A stretch of 64,000 nucleotides of DNA from an uncultured Lachnospiraceae bacterium (GTDB lineage: Bacteria > Bacillota > Clostridia > Lachnospirales > Lachnospiraceae): assembly GCA_910578345.1 (NCBI GenBank), contig CAJTRA010000012.1, positions 31,228 to 95,227 of the forward strand, in the 5' to 3' direction. Position 1 is the first letter of the stretch, and each line of letters starts with the position of its first letter. The position numbers were made by a program, and so were the translations under genes. Below are positions 8,451 through 16,914 of the stretch, piece by piece. The notes beneath the pieces are model-generated. The model was not told where the DNA came from, searched no databases, and was given only the letters and a program-made list of their open reading frames with translations.

Positions 8451-8565
8451 CTCTTATTCAGAGTGGTGGAGATACATAGGATCTGTGAAGCCACGGCAAC
8501 CCCTTAAGAAGGAAGGTGCCAGCCTGAGCGAAAATACTGTCGTAAGACAGGTCGAACAATAAGAG
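8451..8565 (+). promoter_or_regulatory. SAM-I (S-box) riboswitch
   Basis: P1 pairs CTCTTATT (8451-8458) with AATAAGAG (8558-8565). Inside are the conserved S-box elements: CAGAGTGGTGGAG, GAAGCCACGGCAACC, AAGGTGCCAGCCTG, AGCGAAA and a P4 hairpin before GTCGAACAAT. Bound S-adenosylmethionine stabilises P1 and permits the terminator at 8588-8616, so metK is switched off when SAM is plentiful. Placement before metK fits the class exactly. Confidence 0.95.
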
Positions 8566-8587
8566 GATTTGATAAATGACTGTCAGG

Positions 8588-8616
8588 TCCGCTTATTTCG
8601 GTAAGCGGATTTTTTC
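8588..8616 (+). terminator. Riboswitch-controlled terminator
   Basis: TCCGCTTA (8588-8595) pairs with TAAGCGGA (8602-8609), followed by six T. It is the expression platform of the SAM-I riboswitch. Confidence 0.85.
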
Positions 8617-8663
8617 TATCATAGGAAACAACATAACAAAAGAGCAGAAAAGGAGAAAGAAAG

Positions 8664-9851
8664 ATGGAAAAGAGACTATTTACTTCAGAATCGGTGACAG
8701 AAGGCCATCCCGACAAAGTCTGCGACGCGATCTCTGACGCGATCCTGGATGCCTGCATGGAGAAGGATCCGATGAGCCGTGTTGCCTGTGAGACGGCAGT
8801 GTGTACGGGATTTGTGCTGGTGACGGGAGAGATCACCACCAATGCATACGTAGATATGGCCAGGATTGCACGTGATACTGTGAAGGAGATCGGCTATACA
8901 AAATCAGAGTACGGTTTCGACGGCAATACCTGTGCGGTGCTGGTAGCGATCGACGAGCAGTCTGCGGATATCGCGATGGGCGTAGACAAAGCGTTAGAAG
9001 CCAAGGAGAATAAGATGTCCGATGAGGAGATCGAGGCGATCGGTGCAGGGGATCAGGGAATGATGTTCGGCTATGCGACCAATGAGACGGAAGAGTATAT
9101 GCCTTATCCGATCTCTCTGGCCCACAAGCTGGTGCTGCAGCTTACCAAAGTGCGCAAAGACGGCACCCTGAAGTATTTAAGACCAGACGGTAAGAGCCAG
9201 GTGTCTGTAGAGTACGATGAGAATGGCAAGCCGGTCAGACTGGAAGCAGTCGTACTTTCCACACAGCATGACGCAGATGTGACACAGGAACAGATTCACG
9301 AAGATATCAGGAAGTATGTGTTTGATCCGGTACTGCCGAAGGAAATGATCGATGCGGATACGAAGTTCTTCATCAATCCGACGGGACGTTTCGTGATCGG
9401 AGGACCGCACGGCGACGCTGGCCTGACAGGCCGTAAGATTATCGTAGACACTTACGGCGGCTATGCCCGTCATGGCGGCGGCGCTTTCTCCGGTAAGGAT
9501 TGTACGAAGGTAGACCGTTCCGCAGCTTATGCGGCGCGTTATGTGGCGAAGAATATCGTAGCAGCAGGTCTTGCGGAGAAGTGCGAGATCCAGTTGTCCT
9601 ATGCCATTGGTGTGGCACAGCCTACGTCGGTCATGGTGGATACTTTTGGAACAGGTAAGGTGACAGACGAGAAGCTGGTAGACATCGTCCGTGAGAACTT
9701 TGATCTTCGTCCGGCCGGCATCATCAAGATGCTTGACCTGCGTCGTCCGATCTACAAGCAGACGGCGGCTTACGGCCACTTCGGACGGAATGATCTTGAT
9801 TTGCCCTGGGAGAAAGTAGACAAGGCGAAGGAGCTTAAGAAATATCTGTAG
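8664..9851 (+). CDS. metK: S-adenosylmethionine synthetase
   Basis: A 395-residue enzyme making S-adenosylmethionine from methionine and ATP in the cytoplasm. The signature segments are present: SVTEGHPDKVCDAISDAILD at the N-terminus, GAGDQGMMFGYA in the middle, and GGGAFSGKDCTKVDRSAAYAARY in the C-terminal part. Length is normal for the family. The ATG at 8664 follows an AGGAGAAAG ribosome site. It is a one-gene transcript between the SAM-I riboswitch and a strong terminator, so the product represses its own synthesis through the riboswitch. SAM from this enzyme would also feed the methyltransferases at 14714 and 40088. Confidence 0.98.
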   Translation: MEKRLFTSESVTEGHPDKVCDAISDAILDACMEKDPMSRVACETAVCTGFVLVTGEITTNAYVDMARIARDTVKEIGYTKSEYGFDGNTCAVLVAIDEQSADIAMGVDKALEAKENKMSDEEIEAIGAGDQGMMFGYATNETEEYMPYPISLAHKLVLQLTKVRKDGTLKYLRPDGKSQVSVEYDENGKPVRLEAVVLSTQHDADVTQEQIHEDIRKYVFDPVLPKEMIDADTKFFINPTGRFVIGGPHGDAGLTGRKIIVDTYGGYARHGGGAFSGKDCTKVDRSAAYAARYVAKNIVAAGLAEKCEIQLSYAIGVAQPTSVMVDTFGTGKVTDEKLVDIVRENFDLRPAGIIKMLDLRRPIYKQTAAYGHFGRNDLDLPWEKVDKAKELKKYL

Positions 9852-9873
9852 AAGACCAGACAGGACTGTATAT

Positions 9874-9917
9874 GCGGTGTTCCGTAATCTTTTCAAGAGA
9901 GCGGAATACCGCTTTTT
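9874..9917 (+). terminator. Terminator of metK
   Basis: GCGGTGTTCCG (9874-9884) pairs with CGGAATACCGC (9902-9912), followed by TTTTTG. Confidence 0.85.
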
Positions 9918-9976
9918 GTGTTTTCTGGAAATTAGAGGATTACGCCAATACAAGTTTATGATAAAATAAGAAAGAC

Positions 9977-10031
9977 ACATTACGATTCACAGTCGAGATG
10001 CGCATAAACTGCGCCTTTATGACCCAATACA
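9977..10031 (+). repeat. Dispersed intergenic repeat, copy 1
   Basis: Begins ACATTA and carries TTCACAGTCGA, two bases, then TGCGCAT, ending in a CCAATACA-like segment. A second copy stands before gatC at 45301-45344; this copy has about 11 extra bases near its 3' end. Both lie in intergenic leaders on the + strand. Confidence 0.55.
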
Positions 10032-10047
10032 AGCGAGGTTTCCAGAC

Positions 10048-13000
10048 ATGGCATTTGCACATTTACACGTCCACACGGAATACAGTCTCCTGGACGGCTC
10101 CAATAAAATCAAAGAATATGTCAAGCGCGTCAAAGAGCTTGGCATGGACAGCGCGGCGATTACAGATCACGGGGTTATGTACGGTGTCATCGATTTCTAC
10201 AAGGAAGCGACGGCGGCAGGCATAAATCCTATTATTGGCTGTGAAGTCTACGTTGCGCCCAAGTCCCGGTTTGACAGGGAATTGACAGGCGGGGAGGACA
10301 GATACTATCATCTGGTGCTGCTGGCAGAGAATAATACAGGGTATTCCAATCTGGTTAAGATCGTGAGCCGCGGTTTTACGGAGGGATACTATTACAGGCC
10401 GCGCGTGGATATGGAAGTGCTGCAGGAATTCCATGAGGGAATTATTGCGCTGTCGGCCTGTCTGGCAGGAGAAGTGCAGCGTTATATCCAGAAGGGACTG
10501 GTAGACGAGGCCGGGAAGGTGGCGAAGCGGTATGAGGCGTGTTTCGGGAAGGGAAACTTTTTCCTGGAACTGCAGGACCATGGCATTCCCACCCAGCAGA
10601 TGGTGAATGCGGCGCTGCTTCGGATGAGCAAAGAGCTGGATATTCCGCTGGTGGCCACCAACGACGTCCACTATACGTATGCGGAGGACGCACAGCCCCA
10701 CGATATCTTATTGTGCCTGCAGACAGGCAAGAAACTGGCGGATGAAGACCGGATGCGATATGAGGGCGGGCAATATTATGTCAAGAGCGAGGAAGAGATG
10801 AAGGGTCTTTTCCCGTATGCGTGGGAAGCGGTGGAAAACACGCAGCGGATCGCGGACAGATGCCATGTGGAGATTGAATTTGGTAAATATAAGGTGCCAC
10901 ATTATGAAGTGCCGGACGGATATGATTCCTGGACATATCTGAATAAACTGTGTCAGGAAGGGATGGCGCAGCGATACCCGGAGGATGACGGAACTCTGCA
11001 GAAGCGTCTGGAGTATGAGCTTTCCATCATCCGGGATATGGGATTCGTGGACTATTTCCTGATCGTGTGGGATTATATCAACTATTGCAGGGAAAACGGG
11101 ATTGCGGTCGGTCCGGGGCGTGGATCAGCGGCGGGCAGTATCGTTTCTTATTGTCTGCGGATCACGAATATTGATCCGATCAAATACAGTCTGCTGTTTG
11201 AACGCTTCTTAAATCCTGAGCGCGTGTCCATGCCGGATATTGACGTGGATTTCTGCTTCGAGAGACGGCAGGAGGTGATCGATCATGTCAACCGGAAATA
11301 CGGCAAGGACAGGGTGGTACAGATCGTCACGTTTGGTACGATGGCGGCCAAGGGCGTGATCCGCGATGTGGGGCGTGTGATGGATCTGCCTTATGCCTTT
11401 GTGGATTCTATTGCGAAGATGATCCCCAACGAACAGAATCAGGGAGTGCCGATCAAGAAAGCGCTGGAAATGAACCCGGAACTTCGGAAATTATACCAGG
11501 AAGACGAGCAGGTGCATACGCTGATCGAGATGAGTAAGCGTCTGGAGGGCCTGCCGCGCCATACATCCATGCACGCGGCAGGCGTGGTGATCTGTCCGGA
11601 TGCTGCGGACAGGTACGTGCCCCTTTCCCGCGGCTCTGACGGTTCGATTACGACCCAGTTTACAATGACGACCATAGAAGAGCTGGGACTTCTTAAGATG
11701 GATTTCTTAGGGCTGCGGACATTGACCGTGATCCAGAATGCTGTGGAATTGGTGGAGAAGAGCACGGGCATTTTCATTGATATTGACGAGATTGACTATA
11801 ATGATCAGGCCGTACTGGCATCGATCGGCACCGGCAGGACCGATGGGGTGTTCCAGCTGGAAAGCGGTGGAATGAAGAATTTCATGAAGGAATTGAAGCC
11901 CAGAAGCTTAGAGGATGTGATCGCAGGAATCTCCCTCTATCGTCCGGGACCGATGGATTTCATTCCCAAATATATTAAGGGAAAGAACAATCCGGAATCT
12001 GTCACCTACGACTGTCCGCAGCTGGAACCGATCCTTGCACCTACTTACGGCTGTATCGTCTATCAGGAGCAGGTTATGCAGATCGTGCAGGATTTAGGCG
12101 GTTATACGATGGGCAGAAGCGATCTGGTGCGTCGTGCCATGAGTAAGAAGAAGCAGTATGTGATGGAACAGGAGCGCAAAAACTTCATATACGGCAATCC
12201 GGAGGAAGGGGTTCCCGGATGCGTAGCCAATGGAATCCGTGCTGAAGTGGCGGATCATATCTATGGCACGATGATGGACTTCGCGAAATATGCCTTTAAC
12301 AAGTCCCACGCGGCATGTTACGCGGTGGTGGCTTACCAGACGGCTTATCTGAAATACTATCATCCGGTGGAATTTATGGCGGCGCTTCTGACGTCCGTGA
12401 TCGATAATCCGAATAAAGTTTCCGAGTACATTATGACCTGCCGCAGCATGGGAATCCAGATCCTGCCGCCGGATATCAATGAGGGGGAGATCGGCTTTTC
12501 CGTGTCTGGCAATCAGATCCGCTATGCATTGACGGCGATTAAGAGCGTGGGCAGGCCGGTGATCGAGGCGGTGGTGGCGGAACGCCATGCGCGGGGCCTC
12601 TATACGAATCTGAAAGATTTTATCACCCGTATGGCGGATAAGGAAGTGAACAAGCGCGCCATCGAACATTTCATCAAGGCGGGGGCGTTAGACAGTCTGG
12701 GCGGCACGCGTAAACAGTTTATGAGTGTATATATCCAGATCATGGACAGTATCCAGCATGATAAGAAGAATAATATGGCGGGGCAGATTTCGCTGTTTGA
12801 CATCGTATCGGAGGATCATAAGGAAGAATTTGAGATAAAGATGCCGAATGTCGGTGAATATTCGAAGGAAATGAAACTGGCTTTTGAGAAAGAAGTGCTG
12901 GGTATTTATATCAGCGGGCATCCTCTGGAGGAATACCAGGAGATGTGGCGCAGGAATATCACGCATACGACAGCGGATTTTCTTCTGGATGAGGAGGCAG

Positions 13001-13503
13001 GTACAGTTGCGGCACAGGATGGGAGGACGGCTACTATCGGTGGTATGATTGCGGAGAAGAAGATCAAGTATACCAAAAATGAGAAAGTGATGGCGTTTTT
13101 GCAGGTGGAGGATCTGCTCGGCAGTGTGGAAGTGATTGTATTTCCGGGGCAGTATGAGAAATTTGGCCGTGACATTGTGGAGGATAACAAGGTCTTTATC
13201 AAAGGCCGGATCTCCGTGGAGGAAGAAAAGGATGGCAAACTGATCTGCGAGCAGATCACGCCGTTTGACAATGTGTCAAGAAAACTGTGGATTAAATTTC
13301 CTACGAAAGATGTATATGAATCGCATAAGGAGGAACTGTTCGATGCACTGCGCCAGTCAGAGGGGAAGGATAGTGTGGTCATCTATGTGGCAGATCCGAA
13401 ATTGATGAATGCGCTGCCGCGCAACTGGAATGTGAACGCAGGTGAAGAACTGGTAGGACAACTTACGGCGTTATATGGGGCAGAGAATGTGAAGGTGGTA
13501 TAG
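10048..13503 (+). CDS. dnaE: DNA polymerase III alpha subunit
   Basis: An 1151-residue C-family replicative polymerase. The N-terminal PHP domain begins MAFAHLHVHTEYSLLDGS with the HxH metal motif. The catalytic palm shows GPGRGSAAGS and PDIDVDF (the aspartates of the active site), followed by the fingers and the helix-hairpin-helix region. A beta-clamp motif (GQISLFD) lies near residue 915, and an OB fold (tRNA_anti type) follows. Length matches DnaE rather than the Gram-positive PolC. In Firmicutes DnaE usually extends primers or serves lagging-strand and repair synthesis beside PolC. The ribosome site before 10048 is weak, but the family start is clear. It lies just upstream of pfkA, a common clostridial arrangement. 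Confidence 0.97.
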   Translation: MAFAHLHVHTEYSLLDGSNKIKEYVKRVKELGMDSAAITDHGVMYGVIDFYKEATAAGINPIIGCEVYVAPKSRFDRELTGGEDRYYHLVLLAENNTGYSNLVKIVSRGFTEGYYYRPRVDMEVLQEFHEGIIALSACLAGEVQRYIQKGLVDEAGKVAKRYEACFGKGNFFLELQDHGIPTQQMVNAALLRMSKELDIPLVATNDVHYTYAEDAQPHDILLCLQTGKKLADEDRMRYEGGQYYVKSEEEMKGLFPYAWEAVENTQRIADRCHVEIEFGKYKVPHYEVPDGYDSWTYLNKLCQEGMAQRYPEDDGTLQKRLEYELSIIRDMGFVDYFLIVWDYINYCRENGIAVGPGRGSAAGSIVSYCLRITNIDPIKYSLLFERFLNPERVSMPDIDVDFCFERRQEVIDHVNRKYGKDRVVQIVTFGTMAAKGVIRDVGRVMDLPYAFVDSIAKMIPNEQNQGVPIKKALEMNPELRKLYQEDEQVHTLIEMSKRLEGLPRHTSMHAAGVVICPDAADRYVPLSRGSDGSITTQFTMTTIEELGLLKMDFLGLRTLTVIQNAVELVEKSTGIFIDIDEIDYNDQAVLASIGTGRTDGVFQLESGGMKNFMKELKPRSLEDVIAGISLYRPGPMDFIPKYIKGKNNPESVTYDCPQLEPILAPTYGCIVYQEQVMQIVQDLGGYTMGRSDLVRRAMSKKKQYVMEQERKNFIYGNPEEGVPGCVANGIRAEVADHIYGTMMDFAKYAFNKSHAACYAVVAYQTAYLKYYHPVEFMAALLTSVIDNPNKVSEYIMTCRSMGIQILPPDINEGEIGFSVSGNQIRYALTAIKSVGRPVIEAVVAERHARGLYTNLKDFITRMADKEVNKRAIEHFIKAGALDSLGGTRKQFMSVYIQIMDSIQHDKKNNMAGQISLFDIVSEDHKEEFEIKMPNVGEYSKEMKLAFEKEVLGIYISGHPLEEYQEMWRRNITHTTADFLLDEEAGTVAAQDGRTATIGGMIAEKKIKYTKNEKVMAFLQVEDLLGSVEVIVFPGQYEKFGRDIVEDNKVFIKGRISVEEEKDGKLICEQITPFDNVSRKLWIKFPTKDVYESHKEELFDALRQSEGKDSVVIYVADPKLMNALPRNWNVNAGEELVGQLTALYGAENVKVV

Positions 13504-13575
13504 GAAGCCGTGATCCGTATATCCATGGAAAATATACCGAAAATGCAGCCGGGACAGAAGAATGTGGAAAAAATA

Positions 13576-13604
13576 TTGAAATACAAGCATGTTTAGAGTA
13601 AAAT
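13576..13604 (+). promoter_or_regulatory. Promoter for pfkA
   Basis: TTGAAA at 13576-13581, a 17-base spacer and TAAAAT at 13599-13604. It lies 30 bases before the pfkA start. Confidence 0.65.
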
Positions 13605-13635
13605 ACAGTTAGGATTCAGCGTAGAAAGGCATGGT

Positions 13636-14616
13636 GTGGGTATGGCGAAAGAGATCAAGACAATAGGTGTTCTGACAAGCGGCGGCGACGCGCCGGGCAT
13701 GAATGCAGCGATCCGTGCAGTTGTCAGGAAAGCGCTTGCGAATGGCGTGAAAGTGAAAGGAATCAAGAAAGGCTACAGAGGCCTTTTAAATGAAGAGATC
13801 ATAGACCTGGAAAGATGGTCGGTATCCGATACGATCCAGAAGGGTGGCACAATACTTGGCACGGCACGCTGTTCAGAGTTTCGCACAGAAGAAGGACAGA
13901 TGAAAGGCGTGGAGATCTGTCACAAGCATGGAATCGACGGCTTGATTGTGATCGGTGGAGACGGCTCTTACCGTGGTGCGCAGGCATTGGCCAGACATGG
14001 GATTAACACGATAGGAATTCCGGGAACCATTGATTTGGATATCGCCTGCACAGAGTATACGATCGGATTCGATACAGCGATCAATACAGCGATGGAGGCC
14101 ATCGATAAGATCAGAGATACCTCTTCCTCCCACGAGCGGTGCAGTATCATTGAGGTTATGGGAAGAAATGCCGGGTATATCGCATTATGGTGTGGGATTG
14201 CGAACGGCGCGGAGGATATTCTGCTTCCTGAGAAATACGATTACAATGAACAGCAGATCATAAACAATATTATCGCCAGCAGGAAACGAGGCAAGACCCA
14301 CCATATTATTATCAACGCGGAAGGAATTGGACATTCGACCTCCATGGCAAGGCGGATTGAGGCAGCTACGGGTATGGAGACCAGGGCTACGATCTTAGGA
14401 TATATGCAGCGAGGCGGTGCGCCTACCTGTAAGGACCGGTATTACGCTTCTATTATGGGCGCTTATGCAACGGATATTCTCTGTGAGGGTAAGAGCAACA
14501 GAGTGGTCGGTTATCAGCATGGCGAATTCCTTGATTTTGATATCGAAGAAGCGCTGAATATGCACAAGGAGATACAGGATTATCAGTACGAGGTGGCGAA
14601 GGTACTGGCAATCTAG
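13636..14616 (+). CDS. pfkA: 6-phosphofructokinase
   Basis: A 326-residue glycolytic enzyme phosphorylating fructose 6-phosphate. TSGGDAPGMNAAIR near the N-terminus and GGDGSY at 108-112 are the nucleotide site; the Gly in GGDGS points to ATP rather than pyrophosphate as donor. The catalytic loop reads TIDLD at 131-135 where the usual motif is TIDND; Asp133 is kept. MGRNAGYIAL and the allosteric-site arginines are in place. GTG at 13636 has GAAAGG 6 bases upstream, while an ATG at 13642 is an alternative start two codons later. It has its own promoter and a hairpin after the stop. It feeds glycolysis to butyrate. Confidence 0.95.
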   Translation: MGMAKEIKTIGVLTSGGDAPGMNAAIRAVVRKALANGVKVKGIKKGYRGLLNEEIIDLERWSVSDTIQKGGTILGTARCSEFRTEEGQMKGVEICHKHGIDGLIVIGGDGSYRGAQALARHGINTIGIPGTIDLDIACTEYTIGFDTAINTAMEAIDKIRDTSSSHERCSIIEVMGRNAGYIALWCGIANGAEDILLPEKYDYNEQQIINNIIASRKRGKTHHIIINAEGIGHSTSMARRIEAATGMETRATILGYMQRGGAPTCKDRYYASIMGAYATDILCEGKSNRVVGYQHGEFLDFDIEEALNMHKEIQDYQYEVAKVLAI

Positions 14617-14652
14617 GATGTATCATGATGGACGATATAAGAATTGTATAAG

Positions 14653-14683
14653 ATTCCCCGCAGATGGTGAGTTTGCGGGGAAT
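14653..14683 (+). terminator. Hairpin after pfkA
   Basis: ATTCCCCGCA (14653-14662) pairs with TGCGGGGAAT (14674-14683). The T-run is short (TTAC), so it may attenuate rather than fully stop transcription into the methyltransferase gene. Confidence 0.55.
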
Positions 14684-14713
14684 TTACATATTCAGGAAAT
14701 AAGGAGAAAACCG

Positions 14714-15604
14714 ATGATCACAAGCTATAGCAACAAATCTGTACGGGAAGTAATCCAGCTTACGCAGAAAGCGAAAGCGCGAAATAAGCAAGGGGTGTTT
14801 GTTGTCGAGGGAATCAAAATGTTCTCAGAAGCGCCTATGGAGCGCATAGAGCGAGTCTATATTGCACAGCGGGCAGAGAAAGAACTGTGGGAAACGTATA
14901 GAGATAAGCTGAACAGGTTGTCCTGTGAGACTGTTGCGGACGACGTCTTTGATAAAATGTCTGACACGAAAACCCCGCAGGGAGTACTCACACTGGTAAG
15001 ACAATATCATTATCGTTTGGAAGAACTGCTTACCAGGAAAGAGAGCCGGCAATGCATCGACAGAACTACTGGCAAGAGTGTCAGCATCATCGGCGGTGTG
15101 CACCAGAAGAATTCTTTGTATCTTCTACTGGAGGATATACAGGATCCGGGAAACCTGGGGACAATCTTTCGGACGGCGGAAGCTGTGGGAGCGGATGGCA
15201 TTCTGATGAGCAACCATACGGTTGATGTTTATAATCCGAAGACAATCCGTTCCACGATGGGCTCGATCTACCGGGTGCCCTTTATTTACAGGGAGGATAT
15301 CTGTGAGACGATCCGCATCCTGCAGAAGCATGATATCTGTGTCTATGCGGCGGATCTGGGCGGCAGGAAAGCTTACGACGCCTATGACTACCGCGGCGGT
15401 ACGGCCTTTCTGATCGGGAATGAGGGGAATGGACTGCGGGAGGAGACGGCAGCATGTGCAGAAGAGCGGATCTGGATTCCGATGGAGGGAAAGGTGGAAT
15501 CTTTGAATGCGGCAGTGGCATCAACGGTGTTATTTTATGAAGCATACCGACAGAGACGAAAAGGAATCAGAAACAAACCGGATGGAAAGGATCTGAAAAG
15601 ATGA
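14714..15604 (+). CDS. TrmH/SpoU-family RNA methyltransferase
   Basis: A 296-residue 2'-O-methyltransferase of the SPOUT class, probably acting on 23S rRNA. The N-terminal part (ITSYSNKSVREVIQL, then FVVEGIKMFSEA) is the substrate-binding domain typical of RlmB/TsnR-like proteins. The C-terminal knot domain carries the three motifs: LLEDIQDPGNLGTIFRTAEA, FLIGNEGNGL, and IPMEGKVESLNAAVASTVLFYEA, which form the SAM site. The ATG at 14714 has AAGGAG 8 bases upstream; an ATG at 14618 would add 32 unlikely residues. Its exact nucleotide target cannot be told from sequence. Confidence 0.9.
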   Translation: MITSYSNKSVREVIQLTQKAKARNKQGVFVVEGIKMFSEAPMERIERVYIAQRAEKELWETYRDKLNRLSCETVADDVFDKMSDTKTPQGVLTLVRQYHYRLEELLTRKESRQCIDRTTGKSVSIIGGVHQKNSLYLLLEDIQDPGNLGTIFRTAEAVGADGILMSNHTVDVYNPKTIRSTMGSIYRVPFIYREDICETIRILQKHDICVYAADLGGRKAYDAYDYRGGTAFLIGNEGNGLREETAACAEERIWIPMEGKVESLNAAVASTVLFYEAYRQRRKGIRNKPDGKDLKR

Positions 15605-15651
15605 GAGGAGAAGAACAGGAGAAATCAGGGCGCAAAGCAGAAAAGTAAAAC

Positions 15652-15669
15652 ATCAAACCATGATTTGAT
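15652..15669. promoter_or_regulatory. Inverted repeat ATCAAA-N6-TTTGAT, copy 1
   Basis: Arms ATCAAA and TTTGAT are separated by CCATGA. The same arms and spacing recur at 15813-15830, which suggests a dimeric regulator with two operators upstream of proC. Confidence 0.4.
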
Positions 15670-15812
15670 ATTATGAAAAATGAAAAATAAAATAGGAAAA
15701 GGAGAATTAAAAGATAACGAACGATATATATGTTGTAAATTCTGAGATAGAAAGAAAAACAGAAAAGAAGCGCTCTACAGGACTGTAAAAAATAACAGGA
15801 ACAATTTAAAAT

Positions 15813-15830
15813 ATCAAATTTAGATTTGAT
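15813..15830. promoter_or_regulatory. Inverted repeat ATCAAA-N6-TTTGAT, copy 2
   Basis: Arms ATCAAA and TTTGAT are separated by TTTAGA, and extend one base further as TATCAAA/TTTGATA. The centre is 161 bases from that of copy 1, roughly 15 helical turns. Confidence 0.4.
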
Positions 15831-15958
15831 AAATTGCACTTCGGGACGTGTGAATGGAAAATGAATAACATGCGTATTTAATAACGCGATACCGGAAGAA
15901 ATGACAGGAACAAACAGAAAGGAAAGCGGGAAAGAGAAAGAAAGAGGGATAAGAAGAA

Positions 15959-16753
15959 ATGAAGATTGGATTTATTGGGCTCGGCAATATGGCAAAAGCA
16001 ATGATTGGAGGGATGCTGCAGAAAGAAATTGTTTCGGTAGGGGATCTGATCGGATCCGCAAAGTCTGAGAAGACATTGGAAGCGATGCGGAAGTTATATG
16101 GAATCGAGACGTCTGCCCATAACCGCGATGTGGCGGAAGCGGCAGATATACTGATCCTGGCTGTGAAACCGCAGTTCTTTCAGGAAGTGATCGAGGAGAT
16201 CGCAGATGCAGTATCTGCCGATACGCTTGTGATCAGCATTGCGGCCGGCAAGACGATCGCCTGGATTGAACAGGCTTTCCATAAGGAAATAAAACTGGTA
16301 CGCTGTATGCCTAATACGCCGGCGTTAGTTGGTGAGGGATGTACCGGCGTCTGTATCAACGGCCGCGTTTCACAGGAGGAGACGCAGATGAGTCTGAAAT
16401 TGATGGAGAGCTTCGGACGGGCCAGTCTGGTGCCGGAATCCCTGATCGATGCGGTGGGCGCAGTCAGCGGCAGTTCGCCGGCTTATGTATTCATGTTTAT
16501 TGAAGCTATGGCAGATGCGGCGGTAGCGGCCGGGATGCCGAGAGCGCTTGCCTATGAATTTGCGGCGCAGGCAGTCTGCGGGTCAGCGAAACTTCTGCTG
16601 GAGAGCGGAAAACATCCGGGTGAACTGAAAGATATGGTCTGTTCACCGGGCGGTACGACAATACAGGGAGTGCGCATTCTGGAGGAAAGAGGTATGCGAG
16701 GGGCTGTGATGGATGCTCTTGCAGCTGTTGTCGAACAATCCCGTAAATTATGA
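15959..16753 (+). CDS. proC: Pyrroline-5-carboxylate reductase
   Basis: A 264-residue enzyme for the last step of proline synthesis: it reduces pyrroline-5-carboxylate with NAD(P)H. The N-terminal Rossmann fold starts MKIGFIGLGNMAKAMIGGM. VRCMPNTPALVGEG and the C-terminal signature SGSSPAYVFMFIEAMADAAVAAGMPR followed by SPGGTTIQGVRILEE are standard. Length and ends match the family. It follows a long A+T-rich gap with paired palindromes and has no close partner gene; the next gene has its own promoter. Confidence 0.96.
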   Translation: MKIGFIGLGNMAKAMIGGMLQKEIVSVGDLIGSAKSEKTLEAMRKLYGIETSAHNRDVAEAADILILAVKPQFFQEVIEEIADAVSADTLVISIAAGKTIAWIEQAFHKEIKLVRCMPNTPALVGEGCTGVCINGRVSQEETQMSLKLMESFGRASLVPESLIDAVGAVSGSSPAYVFMFIEAMADAAVAAGMPRALAYEFAAQAVCGSAKLLLESGKHPGELKDMVCSPGGTTIQGVRILEERGMRGAVMDALAAVVEQSRKL

Positions 16754-16814
16754 CAAAAAAGTTAAGAACTACCTGTTATTAAAATGGAATAAAAAGCAGA
16801 CAAGCTGCATAAAC

Positions 16815-16843
16815 TTGACAAAGACTAGGTACTTTGCTAAAAT
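16815..16843 (+). promoter_or_regulatory. Strong promoter for the SleB-like hydrolase
   Basis: TTGACA at 16815-16820, a 17-base spacer and TAAAAT at 16838-16843, one of the best sigma-A matches in the window. Confidence 0.75.
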
Positions 16844-16914
16844 TAACCATATTTTGCGAGTTAACAATTTCGTAATATTTGGGTATAAGGAAGAAAAGAT
16901 GGAGGATTGTATTT

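Larger units (their letters stand above)
15605..15958. other. A+T- and purine-rich gap before proC
   Basis: About 350 bases with long runs of A and G on the + strand and no supported gene. It holds two identical-architecture inverted repeats (15652-15669 and 15813-15830). The gap ends in GGAAAGCGGG and AAAGAGGG segments just before proC. Confidence 0.5.

Noticed and set aside
9177..9980. A 267-codon minus-strand frame over metK and its terminator
   Set aside because: It is antisense to conserved metK sequence, crosses the terminator and has the composition of a shadow frame.
15601..15648. A 15-codon frame overlapping the stop of the rRNA methyltransferase gene (ATGA type)
   Set aside because: It is very short and only polar, made of the purine-rich repeats of the region. 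Translation coupling is possible but there is no evidence of a functional peptide.
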